In this document: positions 10,000 through 19,069 of the stretch, in pieces | Layout: each line of letters begins with the position of its first letter | Position numbering within the stretch: position 1 is the first letter of the stretch | Assembly (NCBI GenBank): GCA_049323795.1 | Contig: JBMOOH010000020.1 | Coordinates: 106,523 to 170,522, forward strand | From: JAOADN01 sp049323795 | GTDB lineage: Bacteria; Pseudomonadota; Alphaproteobacteria; Rhodobacterales; Rhodobacteraceae | Direction: 5' to 3' | Length of the DNA stretch: 64,000 bases | Position numbers and translations under genes: made by a program | Notes under the pieces: model-generated | Seen by the model: only the letters and a program-made list of their open reading frames with translations | Told to the model about the DNA's origin: nothing | Database searches by the model: none

Positions 10000-10782
10000 A
10001 TGTCGCTTCATCGGCTTGCGGCCGTGCTTCTCATGTGCCTCGCCGCGTCTTCCCTTCAGGCGCAGGAAGTCGGTCAGGTCGTGGACCTTGACCGGGGTGC
10101 CTGGGTGACATCGACCTCCGGCAAGTCGCGTCTCCAGCCGGGAGCACGTATATCGATGAAGGACGTGATCGAGACGGACGGAGCCGGCAGGGCCCAGTTC
10201 GTCTTCGACGACGGCACCAAGATAGCGGTTGGGCCCCGATCGAAACTCGTGATCGACGAGATCCTGATGCGGTCGGGCACCCGTGCAAGCCGCTTTGCGG
10301 TTAACGCGGTTTCGGGCAGCATGAGGTTCATTACCGGAAAGAGCCCCAAGTCCGCCTATTCGATCACCACACCGACGGCGACGATGGGCATCCGTGGAAC
10401 GGCCTTCGAGGTCTCGATGAAGCGGAGGGACTCCACGGATCTGGTTCTGTTCAGCGGAATCCTGACCGTCTGCACCGCGGCGGGCTGCCAGAGGGTGTCG
10501 AATGCCTGCCAGGCGGTGACGGCGACGTCATTCGGAAAGATCCTCGAGACGCGCGACGAGGGGCAGAAAGGCCAACTGATCAGCCGGAACTTCCCGCTGA
10601 TCGTTCGGCAGGCCAGCCTCAGGCCCGATTTCCAGTTGCCACTGGAGCGGTGCGGGGACCGGGTGTCGCGGATCGTCGAGAGAGCAGCGGTCGGGACGCC
10701 GCCGGAACGACCGGACCGCGAAACCCCGGTGGCGCCATCACCACCCCCGCCACCACCACCACCCCCGCCGCACCCCATCTGA
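10000..10782 (+). CDS. FecR-domain periplasmic protein with polyproline tail
   Basis: 260 residues from ATG 10000. An in-frame ATG at 9979 would add a poor seven-residue extension, whereas 10000 gives a classical Sec signal peptide (MSLHRLAAVLLMCLAASSLQAQ) and has GGGGGA upstream. The FecR domain (about residues 45-150) shows the usual pattern: GARISMKDVIETDGAGRAQFVF, then GPRSKLVIDE and ITTPTATMGIRGTAFEV. Cysteines near CTAAGC may form a disulfide. The C-terminus has a run of prolines. FecR proteins beside CHASE2 cyclases are thought to be periplasmic partners or sensors. It is followed after 36 bp by the cyclase, so one operon is likely. Confidence 0.88.
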   Translation: MSLHRLAAVLLMCLAASSLQAQEVGQVVDLDRGAWVTSTSGKSRLQPGARISMKDVIETDGAGRAQFVFDDGTKIAVGPRSKLVIDEILMRSGTRASRFAVNAVSGSMRFITGKSPKSAYSITTPTATMGIRGTAFEVSMKRRDSTDLVLFSGILTVCTAAGCQRVSNACQAVTATSFGKILETRDEGQKGQLISRNFPLIVRQASLRPDFQLPLERCGDRVSRIVERAAVGTPPERPDRETPVAPSPPPPPPPPPPHPI

Positions 10783-10818
10783 CCGATGGACGGGCCGCCT
10801 GAACCGGTGGCGTAGCGG

Positions 10819-13005
10819 ATGAGGCGCGCGGTCTTCCTTCTTGTCGGGGCGACCCTGGTTATCGGACTGGCTGTCCTGAGGCTGATCGACCCGGCCCCGG
10901 TGCAGGGGCTGCGCGAACTCTACTTCGACTATCTGCAGAGAGTCCTGCCGCGGGAGGCGTCCGACCTGCCGGTGAAGGTGGTGGACATTGACGAGGACTC
11001 GCTCAGACGTATCGGGCAATGGCCGTGGCCGCGCACCACGCTGGCGCAGCTTGTGGACAGGCTGGCCTCGTACGGCGCCGCCGTCGTCGCCTTCGACGTC
11101 CTCTTTCCCGAACCCGATCGGATGTCGCCATCGCGCCTGCTCGGCGATCCGAGGTACCGCGCCATCACCGACCCGTCCGTTTCGCGCGCTCTGGTCGGAA
11201 TGAACAACGACACGGAGTTCGCCAGGGCGATGGAGCGCTTTCCCGTGGTCCTCGGCCGCGCCGAGACCGTCGGTGCTTCAAGCCGTGTCGATTATGCCAA
11301 GGCCGGCATCGTCGAGGTGGGCGAGTCCCCGACATCCGGCCTTCCCCGTCCGAGGGGGCTGACCCGCATCCTGCCGGTGCTGGAAGCGGCCGCCACCGGC
11401 GAGGGTTCCGTCTCTGTCAGCCCGGGGGAGTCGTCCAGCGTGGTCCGGGTCGTACCCCTGATGTGGAAAGGCGATGGCGGGATCCTGCCATCCCTGTCGA
11501 TCGAGGCGTTGCGGGTCGCGCTGGGCGAGAGCACGTACCGGGTCACCGGCGTGGCGGATGTGTCCGGGGTCGTCCAGACCATCGGCATCGGGCAGTTCGA
11601 TGTCCCCACCGACGCGAGCGGCCAGCTCTGGGTCCGTTACCGGCCGGACGACCCGTCGCTCTACATTTCCGCAGCCGATGTGCTCGAGGACGGCAACGAC
11701 CCCGGTCTGCGCGCGGCGATAGAGGGCCGCATCATCCTTGTCGGAACCTCGGCCGCCGGACTTTTCGACATCCGGGCGACGCCTCTGGGGCAGAGCGTGC
11801 CGGGGGTGTCGATCCATGCGCAGATGATCGAGCAGATCCTCGCAGGGGACTATCTGTCGCGCAGCGAGCTGGTCGCGGCCCTCGAGATCCTGGTCTTTCT
11901 GGGCCTCAGTGTCCTTGTCATCGCGGCCATGTCGGTGATGGGGCCGCTGGCCTCGATGCTGGCCGGCGGCGTCGCGGCCGGACTGACGCTCGGGGGGAGC
12001 TACTATGTCTTTTCCGACCGCGGCGTCCTCTTCGACGCCACCTTTCCTCTGGCCGGCGGACTGAGTGCCTACGTGGTCCTCGCGGGCTATCAGTTCGTGA
12101 TCGCTGACAGAGAGAAGCGGCTGATCCGGCGGTCGTTCTCGCACTACGTGTCGCCCGATGTCCTGAACGAGATCGAGAAGAGCGGCCATACGCTGGACCT
12201 CGGGGGCGAGATCCGCACGGTGACGGTCCTCTTCTGCGACATCGTGGGCTTCACGCCCCTGAGCGAAAGCGTGACCGCGCGGCAGCTCGTCGCTGTCCTC
12301 AACAGCCTGTTCACCCGGCTTGCCGATGAAATCCTGCGCGAGAGAGGCACCATCGACAAGTTCATCGGCGATGCGATGATGGCCTTCTGGAACGCGCCCA
12401 TCCAGAACCCAGATCACAAGGCTGCAGGGTGTCGCGCTGCTCTGGGGGTCCGGGCCTCGCTGCGCAGCTTCAACGACGAGCGCGAGCGCGAAGGCGCGCC
12501 TCCGATCCGTCTGGCCGTGGGTCTCGCATCGGGGCAGGCCTGCGTGGGCAACATCGGATCCCGGCAGAGGTACAACTACTCCGTCGTGGGCGAGACGGTG
12601 AACGTCGCATCCCGGATCGAGACGAGCTGCCGCTACGTGGCCTATGACATCGTGGTGCCGCTGGATCTGGCAGAAGCGTCCGGGGGGCTCGCCTATCTCA
12701 GGGCGGGGCGTGTGGGCCTCAAGGGCGTGTCGGGTCGTGTGCCGGTCGCGGTACTGGTCGGAGATGCGGCGACAGCCGCGTCCGAGAACTTCCACAGGCT
12801 GTCCGGGCTGCACGAGCGCCTTCTGGCACGGCTGGCGGAAGGACAGAGGGACGACGATCTGATCGCCGAGTGTCAGGCCCTGGCGCCGGCCGTCGAGCCC
12901 GGCCTGAGATCCTTCTACAACCGGATCGGCACACGGACGGCCGACTTCGTGGCGACGGGCGAGGGTCAGACGGCCCCGGCCCACCAAGCGGCGATCGCCA
13001 GATAG
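10819..13005 (+). CDS. CHASE2-domain adenylate cyclase (class III)
   Basis: 728 residues. An N-terminal anchor is followed by a periplasmic CHASE2 sensor (about residues 30-330), three hydrophobic helices (about 345-425) and a cytoplasmic class III cyclase domain. The two metal Asp residues are visible: D474 in FCDIVGFT and D518 in GDAMMAFW. Lys514 in TIDKFIGD is the purine-selecting Lys expected of adenylate rather than guanylate cyclases. The second selecting position falls in VVGETVNVASR, where Glu replaces the common Asp. It should convert ATP to cAMP in response to a periplasmic signal. It lies downstream of the FecR gene and overlaps the convergent DUF3307 gene by 40 bp at its 3' end. 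Confidence 0.92.
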   Translation: MRRAVFLLVGATLVIGLAVLRLIDPAPVQGLRELYFDYLQRVLPREASDLPVKVVDIDEDSLRRIGQWPWPRTTLAQLVDRLASYGAAVVAFDVLFPEPDRMSPSRLLGDPRYRAITDPSVSRALVGMNNDTEFARAMERFPVVLGRAETVGASSRVDYAKAGIVEVGESPTSGLPRPRGLTRILPVLEAAATGEGSVSVSPGESSSVVRVVPLMWKGDGGILPSLSIEALRVALGESTYRVTGVADVSGVVQTIGIGQFDVPTDASGQLWVRYRPDDPSLYISAADVLEDGNDPGLRAAIEGRIILVGTSAAGLFDIRATPLGQSVPGVSIHAQMIEQILAGDYLSRSELVAALEILVFLGLSVLVIAAMSVMGPLASMLAGGVAAGLTLGGSYYVFSDRGVLFDATFPLAGGLSAYVVLAGYQFVIADREKRLIRRSFSHYVSPDVLNEIEKSGHTLDLGGEIRTVTVLFCDIVGFTPLSESVTARQLVAVLNSLFTRLADEILRERGTIDKFIGDAMMAFWNAPIQNPDHKAAGCRAALGVRASLRSFNDEREREGAPPIRLAVGLASGQACVGNIGSRQRYNYSVVGETVNVASRIETSCRYVAYDIVVPLDLAEASGGLAYLRAGRVGLKGVSGRVPVAVLVGDAATAASENFHRLSGLHERLLARLAEGQRDDDLIAECQALAPAVEPGLRSFYNRIGTRTADFVATGEGQTAPAHQAAIAR

Positions 13006-13352
13006 CTCAACTGGTGCAGAAGCTGATCTGCCCCGAGCGCGTACCAGTAGCCCGGATCGCTTGCGGTCTTGCCGCTCGACCGGGTCCAGCGTGCCTTCAC
13101 GTAGTCGAGGTGATAGTGGAACACGCCTTCCGCGACAAGCAGGGCAGCGGCCGGTCCGGCGGATGTGCCGACGGCGAGGAATGCCACCGCGCTTCCGGCA
13201 AGGTGGACGGCGACATGCAGCAGACCGCCCGGATGGCCGTATTTCATCCGGTTCTCGAGCATGTAGGGCGTCAGGAATCCGAAATCCGCCAGGGCATGCT
13301 TCACCTGGAGCAACACGAGCAGCCAGAGGACAGAGTCAGCGAACGGCGGCAC
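12966..13352 (-). CDS. DUF3307 family membrane protein
   Basis: 128 residues from GTG 13352 with AAGGT just upstream. Hydrophobic helices alternate with conserved polar motifs: LLVLLQVKHALADFGFLTPYM near the N-terminus and GADQLLHQLSYLAIAAWW at the C-terminus. The H-x-x-x-D and DQxxHQ motifs are typical of DUF3307 integral membrane proteins. The function is unknown. The longer upstream frame lacks a sensible start. Its last 40 bp overlap the end of the adenylate cyclase on the other strand. Confidence 0.8.
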   Translation of the reverse strand: MPPFADSVLWLLVLLQVKHALADFGFLTPYMLENRMKYGHPGGLLHVAVHLAGSAVAFLAVGTSAGPAAALLVAEGVFHYHLDYVKARWTRSSGKTASDPGYWYALGADQLLHQLSYLAIAAWWAGAV

Positions 13353-13452
13353 ACCAGACCTTGTTCTGCAGTGATCCTGGTCGTCAGTGCCTCGGCCCGG
13401 GCCGTCCGTCAAGACGCCCGCCCGCCCGCGCCGGAGCGCGGCGGCGCGGTTC

Positions 13453-14556
13453 TCAGGACAGGCAGGATTGCCGGAACGAGGCCTTTTCAAGCCAGTCCGG
13501 GCGGATTTCCATCCCCCATCCGGGCGCGTCGGTGACCTCGACATGACCGTCCTCGATCCTGTAGGGATCTCCGAGGAACAGCCCGTCCTGCCAGGGGTAG
13601 TAGTCGGGCCCCTCGATCGAGAACTCGAGATACTTGCCGGCGTTCGGGATCGCACGAAGCAGGTGCATCGTGCACATCGTCACCAGCGACAGGTTCGCGG
13701 CGTGGGGTGTGACGGGCAGGCCGAAACCTTCGGCCATGCGGCAGACATGCAGCGTCCGGTGGATCCCGCCCATGTACATCACGTCCGGCTGGGCGACATC
13801 GACGGACTTGTGTTCAAGCATGAGTTGCCAGGAAGAATACTCGCAATCCTGTTCGCCCCCGGTGATGTCGATGTCGAGGGCGGCGCGCACCTCGGCGGTC
13901 TGGTCGTATTCCCAGTAGGGGCAGGGCTCTTCATAGTGACCGATGCCGTTGTCCTGCAGCAGCCTGCCGACCTCGATCGCCTTCCTTGGCGAGTAGCAGG
14001 AATTCGCATCGACCAGCTTGTCGATCCCGTCGCCGAGCGCCCTCGACACGACGGGCACCACCGCCTCGGTCCGCCCCGGCCATTCGTCCTGGTCGCGGCC
14101 GCATTCGCGCCCCACGCGCCACTTGAAGGCGGTGAAGCCCTTCTCGTCCCGCAGCCTCACGAACCGCTTCGCCTCGTCCTCGGGCGTGATGTCGCGTTTC
14201 ATGCTGCTCGCATAGGCCCGCACGCGCCCCGGACTGCCGCCCAGGAGCGTCGCCACCGGCTTGCCCTCCACCTTGCCGCGCAGGTCCCACAGAGCGGTGT
14301 CGAGACCGGTCATGGCCCTGCGAAGATAGCTGCCGGGGAACTTGTGCTCGCGCTCGCCGATCAGATTCAGCGTGTCGGCGAAGTCAAGCGCATCCGTGCC
14401 GAGCGCGTGGGGGGCGATCTGGCGGTGGAAGATCTCGCAGGTGATGTCCGCCTGATAGGTCGACACCTGGCCCCAGCCCTGCGCGCCGGTTTCCGATGTC
14501 GCACGGACGAAGCCCACGAAGGGTGTCGCGAAGGTCTCGAGCTTGACGATCTTCAC
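13453..14556 (-). CDS. Mandelate racemase/muconate lactonizing enzyme family protein (enolase superfamily)
   Basis: 367 residues from GTG 14556, 10 bp after the upstream permease stop. The catalytic barrel keeps the expected residues: Lys in AFKWRVG, metal ligands Asp in DANSCYS, Glu in YEEPCPYW and Glu in GGEQD, Asp in AQPDVMYMGG and His in TPHAANLS. The C-terminal His general base and KxR pattern place it with acid-sugar dehydratase or epimerase-like members rather than muconate cycloisomerases. The exact reaction is not readable. It is the last gene of a minus-strand operon with a complete ABC importer, so it most likely acts on the imported carboxylate or sugar acid. Confidence 0.88.
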   Translation of the reverse strand: MKIVKLETFATPFVGFVRATSETGAQGWGQVSTYQADITCEIFHRQIAPHALGTDALDFADTLNLIGEREHKFPGSYLRRAMTGLDTALWDLRGKVEGKPVATLLGGSPGRVRAYASSMKRDITPEDEAKRFVRLRDEKGFTAFKWRVGRECGRDQDEWPGRTEAVVPVVSRALGDGIDKLVDANSCYSPRKAIEVGRLLQDNGIGHYEEPCPYWEYDQTAEVRAALDIDITGGEQDCEYSSWQLMLEHKSVDVAQPDVMYMGGIHRTLHVCRMAEGFGLPVTPHAANLSLVTMCTMHLLRAIPNAGKYLEFSIEGPDYYPWQDGLFLGDPYRIEDGHVEVTDAPGWGMEIRPDWLEKASFRQSCLS

Positions 14557-14566
14557 GCCGACCCCG

Positions 14567-15382
14567 CTATTCGTCCGCGGGCGCTGCAAGCGCCCGTTCC
14601 CGCGCGGCCCGGCGCCGGCGTGAAATCTCGTACCAGACGGCGGCGATCAGCGTCATCAGGATCAGCAGCGTGGCAAGCGCGTTGATCGTGGGGGTGATAC
14701 CGGACCTGACCTTCGAGAAGACATAGACCGTCAGCGTATCCGACGTGCCCCGCGTGAAGAGCGTGACGTTGAAATTCTCGATCGACTGGAAGAAGGCGAT
14801 CGCCGCCCCGGCGCCGAGGGCCGGATAGAGGTGCGGCAGCAGGATGCGCCGCATCACCTGCGGATGCGTCGCCCCGAGGTCGAGCGCCGCCTCCTCCAGT
14901 GCCGGGTCGAAGCTTTGCAGCCGTGCCAGCACCAGCAGCATCACGAAGGCCGCGATGAAGCTGACCTGACCGAGAGTGGACATGTGCAGGCCCGGCGGCA
15001 CGCTCAGCTTGTTCCAGAAGAGGATGGTCGAGATGCCGATCACCGCGCCGGGGGCGAGGATCGGCGCGACCATGATCCCGTAGAGAACCGACCGGACGCG
15101 CCCCGAGATCGAATTGACCAGGATTGCCGCCGCAGTTCCGATCGGCACCGAGATCGCCGCCACCGCGATGGCAACGAGGATCGAGTTCCTGAAGGCGTTC
15201 CACATCCGCCGGTCGTTCCAGAGATCGACGAACCAGCGGTCGGTCCAGCCCTTCCAGGGATAGACCGAGGGCAGCTTGCTGTCGTTGAAGGACGCCCCGG
15301 CCATGATGATCAGCGGCACGATCAGGTAGGCGACGAAAAGCACCATGTAGAAGTGCCAGAGGAAGGTGCGGCGGTTGTTCAT
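14567..15382 (-). CDS. ABC transporter permease, PotC-like
   Basis: 271 residues with six predicted membrane helices. The binding-protein-dependent transport motif (EEAALDLGATHPQVMRRILLPHLYPAL) is in the last cytoplasmic loop, where it docks the ATPase. It belongs to the spermidine/putrescine/iron-type permease family. It lies 13 bp from the other permease and is cotranscribed with ATPase and binding protein. Substrate specificity comes from the binding protein and is unknown; the enolase-superfamily enzyme next door argues for a carboxylate rather than a polyamine. Confidence 0.88.
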   Translation of the reverse strand: MNNRRTFLWHFYMVLFVAYLIVPLIIMAGASFNDSKLPSVYPWKGWTDRWFVDLWNDRRMWNAFRNSILVAIAVAAISVPIGTAAAILVNSISGRVRSVLYGIMVAPILAPGAVIGISTILFWNKLSVPPGLHMSTLGQVSFIAAFVMLLVLARLQSFDPALEEAALDLGATHPQVMRRILLPHLYPALGAGAAIAFFQSIENFNVTLFTRGTSDTLTVYVFSKVRSGITPTINALATLLILMTLIAAVWYEISRRRRAARERALAAPADE

Positions 15383-15395
15383 CCCTGGCCTTCCC

Positions 15396-16319
15396 TCACT
15401 TGGCGATGTCGCTGAGCTTCACCTTGAACACCCACATCGTGACGCTCACGGCGAAGGTGCAGAGGAGAAGATAGAGGAAGGCATAGGCGGCCCCGGTGTT
15501 CCAGTCCTGCGCTTCCAGCATCCATTGCTGGATGGTCTGGGTGAACCACAGGGACGTGGGCGATCCGAGCAGCGAGGGCACCAGGAGCGAGCCGGCGGCC
15601 AGCATGAACACCATGACCGAGCCCGACGCGATGCCGGGCTTGGCATGCGGCAGGATCACCCGCCAGTGTGTCCTCCACCAGGGCGACCCGAGGTTCTCGG
15701 CCGCCTCGATCTGGTTGGTGTCGAGCGACTGGATGGCGTTGTAGACCGGGAAGAGCATGAAGAGGACGTAGGCATAGACGAGGCCGATGATGACGGCATC
15801 GTAGCCCTGGATCCAGCGCACCGGCTGGTCGAGGATGCCAAGGCCGAGCAGTAACGCATTGAGCGGGCCCTTCAGCGTCAGGATGATGTACCAGGCGAAG
15901 GACCGCAGGACCTCGGACACCCACATCGGGATGAAGAGGATCAGGAACAGCGTGGGCAGGGTCCGCGGATTGGCCACCTTCGCCAGGTAGTAGGCGATGG
16001 GGTAGGCGATGAGAAAGCAGAGCAAGGTGACGAGGGCCGAATACATCACCGTGCCAAGGAAAATCTTGAGGTGGATCGGGACCTGATAGACCTGCCCCAG
16101 GATCTTCGTATCCGTCGCGTTCGACAGGAATTTCCTGTAGTTGTCCAGCGAGTACACGTCCTTCGGCCCGCCGATCTCGATGACCGGCAGATAGGGGCGG
16201 AAGGACGCTTCCAGAAGCGTGACGTTCGGAAGGATGATGAGCGCCAGAAGCCAGAACGCATTCAGAAGGATGATGGTGGCCGTCAGGGCCGAACCGTAGC
16301 GGCGGAGCAGGTTGCCCAT
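15396..16319 (-). CDS. ABC transporter permease, PotB-like
   Basis: 307 residues from ATG 16319. An N-terminal helix, a periplasmic segment (about residues 35-90) and five further helices are present. The EAA-type loop is AAENLGSPWWRTHWRVILPHAKPG. It pairs with the downstream PotC-like permease to form the membrane channel. The ATPase gene ends 5 bp upstream, so translation is probably coupled. Confidence 0.88.
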   Translation of the reverse strand: MGNLLRRYGSALTATIILLNAFWLLALIILPNVTLLEASFRPYLPVIEIGGPKDVYSLDNYRKFLSNATDTKILGQVYQVPIHLKIFLGTVMYSALVTLLCFLIAYPIAYYLAKVANPRTLPTLFLILFIPMWVSEVLRSFAWYIILTLKGPLNALLLGLGILDQPVRWIQGYDAVIIGLVYAYVLFMLFPVYNAIQSLDTNQIEAAENLGSPWWRTHWRVILPHAKPGIASGSVMVFMLAAGSLLVPSLLGSPTSLWFTQTIQQWMLEAQDWNTGAAYAFLYLLLCTFAVSVTMWVFKVKLSDIAK

Positions 16320-16324
16320 CGCGG

Positions 16325-17404
16325 TCAGTCCGCCATCTGGTCGGGAAGGATGGCGCCGCGCTCGGCATCGAACCGGGCGAAGAGCCTGCTGCCGGGGGCG
16401 GGAACGGTTGCCGAGCCGTCGTTGCGAACTTCGGACACGAGGGTCATGCCGCTTTCCGAAATTGACTGGACCGAGATGAAGTTGCCTTCGAACGCGACGT
16501 CCCCGACGACCACCGGGATCGAGTTCTCTGCGGCGGGCGTTGCCTGAAGGGTCAGGTGCTCTGGCCTGACGTAAAGCTTGGCCGACTTTCCGCCCGCCCC
16601 CTTGCCAAGGCGTGCGCGGAAGGTGCCATGGGCGGTCCGGAACTGCGCAACCCCGTCGGCTGCGTTTCCGATCTCGCCCGCGAAGATGTTGTTCTCGCCC
16701 ACGAAGCTGGCGACGAAGCCGTTCACCGGGTTGTTGTAGATCTCGCGCGGGTCGGCGACCTGCTGAAGCCGTCCCTGGCTCATCACCCCCACCCGGTCGG
16801 ACATGGCAAGCGCCTCGCCCTGGTCGTGGGTGATGTAGATGAAGGTCACGCCGGTCCGCTTCTGGATCGCGCGCAGTTCCGCCCGCATGTGCTGGCGCAG
16901 CTTGAGGTCCAGCGCCGACAGGGGCTCGTCGAGCAGCATCACCTGCGGCTCGACCGCCAGCGCCCGCGCGATCGCCACGCGCTGCTTCTGGCCGCCCGAA
17001 AGCTGGCTCACCATCTTGTCCCCGGCGCCCGGCAGGTCGACGAGCTTCAGGAGCTCTTCCGCCCGCGCCCGCCGCCTGGACTTGTCGATGCCCCGCACCT
17101 CGAGCCCGAAGGCGATGTTCTCCCACACCGGCATCAGCGGAAACAGCGCGAGGTTCTGGAAGATCAGCGCCGTCGGCCGCTGGTTCGGGCGCTGGCCCTT
17201 CATGTCCCTGCCGCCGATGCGGATCGCCCCGGACGAGGGATCGGTGAATCCCGATATCATCCGGAGGATGGTGGTCTTGCCGCACCCGGACGGGCCGAGA
17301 AACGAAAAGAACTCTCCGGCCTTGATGTTCACGTTCACATGGTCGACCGCACGGAACGTGCCGAAATCACAGCACACCTCGTCCAGTTCAATCCCTGCAC
17401 TCAT
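16325..17404 (-). CDS. ABC transporter ATP-binding protein, PotA-like
   Basis: 359 residues. Walker A GPSGCGKTT, signature LSGGQKQRVAIARAL, Walker B VMLLDEPLSALD and the switch His (IYITHDQGEAL) are intact. The C-terminal third is a TOBE regulatory domain, as in PotA/MalK-type proteins. It energises the importer encoded by the adjacent permeases. It is separated from the binding-protein gene by 111 bp that hold a strong hairpin (17473-17498), which probably lowers expression of the ATPase and permeases relative to the binding protein. Confidence 0.92.
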   Translation of the reverse strand: MSAGIELDEVCCDFGTFRAVDHVNVNIKAGEFFSFLGPSGCGKTTILRMISGFTDPSSGAIRIGGRDMKGQRPNQRPTALIFQNLALFPLMPVWENIAFGLEVRGIDKSRRRARAEELLKLVDLPGAGDKMVSQLSGGQKQRVAIARALAVEPQVMLLDEPLSALDLKLRQHMRAELRAIQKRTGVTFIYITHDQGEALAMSDRVGVMSQGRLQQVADPREIYNNPVNGFVASFVGENNIFAGEIGNAADGVAQFRTAHGTFRARLGKGAGGKSAKLYVRPEHLTLQATPAAENSIPVVVGDVAFEGNFISVQSISESGMTLVSEVRNDGSATVPAPGSRLFARFDAERGAILPDQMAD

Positions 17405-17472
17405 CGACTTGGCTCCCCGTCGCGTCGCTGATTGTTCGCGGGGTCTCGTGTCGGACCCCTTCGGATGCAGAA

Positions 17473-17498
17473 GGTCCGCCGGATCTCTCCGGCGGACC
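17473..17498 (-). terminator. Intercistronic hairpin downstream of the binding-protein gene
   Basis: GGTCCGCCGGA and its exact reverse complement flank a 4-nt loop, giving an 11-bp perfect stem 18 nt after the binding-protein stop. No U-run follows. Such hairpins in ABC operons usually protect the upstream mRNA or act as a leaky terminator. Confidence 0.6.
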
Positions 17499-17515
17499 AG
17501 GCAGGATGACGGCGA

Positions 17516-18637
17516 TCAGGCCGCCTTGTACTTGTCGGCGTATTCGCCGCGCTTGGCGATGAATTCGGCCGACTGTTCCGGCCACCACCAGAGCGCCTTG
17601 AGAGCGGCATCGTCGAACGTGCCGTTGTAGAACTTGGACACGTCGGGGTTCATCAGCTCGATCGCGCCCTTGCCCACCGGGTTTGACGAGAAGGCCGAAG
17701 CCCAGCCCGCAGCACCTTCCGGAGTGGACACGAACTTGGCCAGCGCGTGCGCCTCCTCGACATTGACGGCGTTCTTCATCAGGACGAAGCCCTGATGCCA
17801 GGCGAACGCACCCTCGGTCGGGGCGATGTACTTGTAGCCCTCGTTCCGCAGGTTGTAACCCGTCGAGTCCCAGTTGAGACCGAGCGTCGCGCCGTTCGCG
17901 GTGAAGCCGGCGTTGGCCTCGTTCTCGCCCGACCACCACTGGACGACGTTGCCCTTGGCCTTGATCGCCTCGGCCAGAGCGATGTCCCACAGCTCGGTCA
18001 TCGCAGCCATGTCGGTGTAGCCGTCGAGCCACGGGCGCGGCAGCCTGCCCTGCGCATCGAGCCAGCGGCCCATGGCAGCGAGCGTCGAGTGCGGGCGCAC
18101 GACGACCTGGTTCTCCGGGTTGAAGAGGTCGCCGAGCGAGGGGGGTGATGACAGCTTGGCCGCTTCGGCGTTTGCGACGAGCGCCTCGGTGCCCCAGTTC
18201 GACGGGACGTAGAAGAGCTGGTCGCCGGCACGCGACCGCTCGCCCGCTGCGCCGTCGGCGAGGCCGGGCAGGTAGTTGTCCATGGCGAGCTTCGAGGCAT
18301 CCCACGGCCCAAGCAGACCGTTCGAGTTCCAGCCGCCCCAGCGGTCGATCGTCGGCTCGGACATGTCCACGCCGCCGGCTTCGATCGCGACCTTCGCCTG
18401 GGCGAACATGTCGTCCTGGCCCGGCTGTTCGATCATGTTCACCTTGATGCCCGTGGCCTTCTCGAAGGCCGGGAACACCTTTTCGGCGAGAGCGGGGTAG
18501 CCCGCCCAGCCCATGAAGTTCAGTTCACCCGACGAGGCGAGCGCCTTCGACGAGATGATGGCCGGCGCCGCAAGCACGCCCGCGCCGATGGCGGACTGCT
18601 TGAGGAAGCTGCGGCGGTTGAGATTGAGTTTGGTCAA
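17516..18637 (-). CDS. Extracellular solute-binding protein (PotD-like) with Tat signal
   Basis: 373 residues starting at TTG 18637, with GGGAG 7 bp upstream. The N-terminus contains the twin-arginine motif NRRSFLKQ followed by a hydrophobic segment and an AxA-type cleavage region (SKALASS), so export in folded form by Tat is likely. The mature protein has the class D periplasmic binding fold of the spermidine/putrescine and iron family (NFMGWAGYPALAEKVFPAFEKATG). The ligand is unknown. It is the first gene of the importer operon, which ends with a mandelate-racemase-type enzyme. Confidence 0.9.
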   Translation of the reverse strand: MTKLNLNRRSFLKQSAIGAGVLAAPAIISSKALASSGELNFMGWAGYPALAEKVFPAFEKATGIKVNMIEQPGQDDMFAQAKVAIEAGGVDMSEPTIDRWGGWNSNGLLGPWDASKLAMDNYLPGLADGAAGERSRAGDQLFYVPSNWGTEALVANAEAAKLSSPPSLGDLFNPENQVVVRPHSTLAAMGRWLDAQGRLPRPWLDGYTDMAAMTELWDIALAEAIKAKGNVVQWWSGENEANAGFTANGATLGLNWDSTGYNLRNEGYKYIAPTEGAFAWHQGFVLMKNAVNVEEAHALAKFVSTPEGAAGWASAFSSNPVGKGAIELMNPDVSKFYNGTFDDAALKALWWWPEQSAEFIAKRGEYADKYKAA

Positions 18638-19069
18638 CGGAAGTCTCCCTGGTTAGCACTGGTCGTTTCGCAAGGTCAGAAGATCAAGCCCGCTTAGGGC
18701 ACAGGCAAGGCATTTACGGACGTGATGTTGCGTTCGTGTGACGTTCGCTGTCGCCTGCGACCCCCCAGTTGCGAGGTAGAGTCGTCACCCGCACAAGACT
18801 TCTGTCAAGCGATTTCAAACCGGAACGACTGCGGGGGGGGGGCATCTTCGGATCCCGGTCCGGCAGGGCGAAACCGTTTGCATCCAAATCTCCCGCCCAG
18901 GTGGAGAAATTGTCCTCCCCTGGAACTAACGGAGCCGTTTGGCAGGATTCCGACGGCCAGTGATGCGGGTGATCCGGGCGCGGATGGCGAAAGGTCATGG
19001 AGGCTTTCCTGCAGGCCCGGGCGACAGGTCCTCTCCCGATTCGCTCGGGGAAGGCCCCGCGGCACCGTC
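18638..19069. other. Intergenic region of 432 bp holding the ABC operon promoter
   Basis: No gene seen. On the minus strand a perfect -35 TTGACA (18803-18808 on the plus strand is TGTCAA) points toward the binding-protein gene, but I could not find a convincing -10 at the right distance. A run of nine G residues lies near 18833-18841. The right part lies downstream of the LysR gene. Confidence 0.5.
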
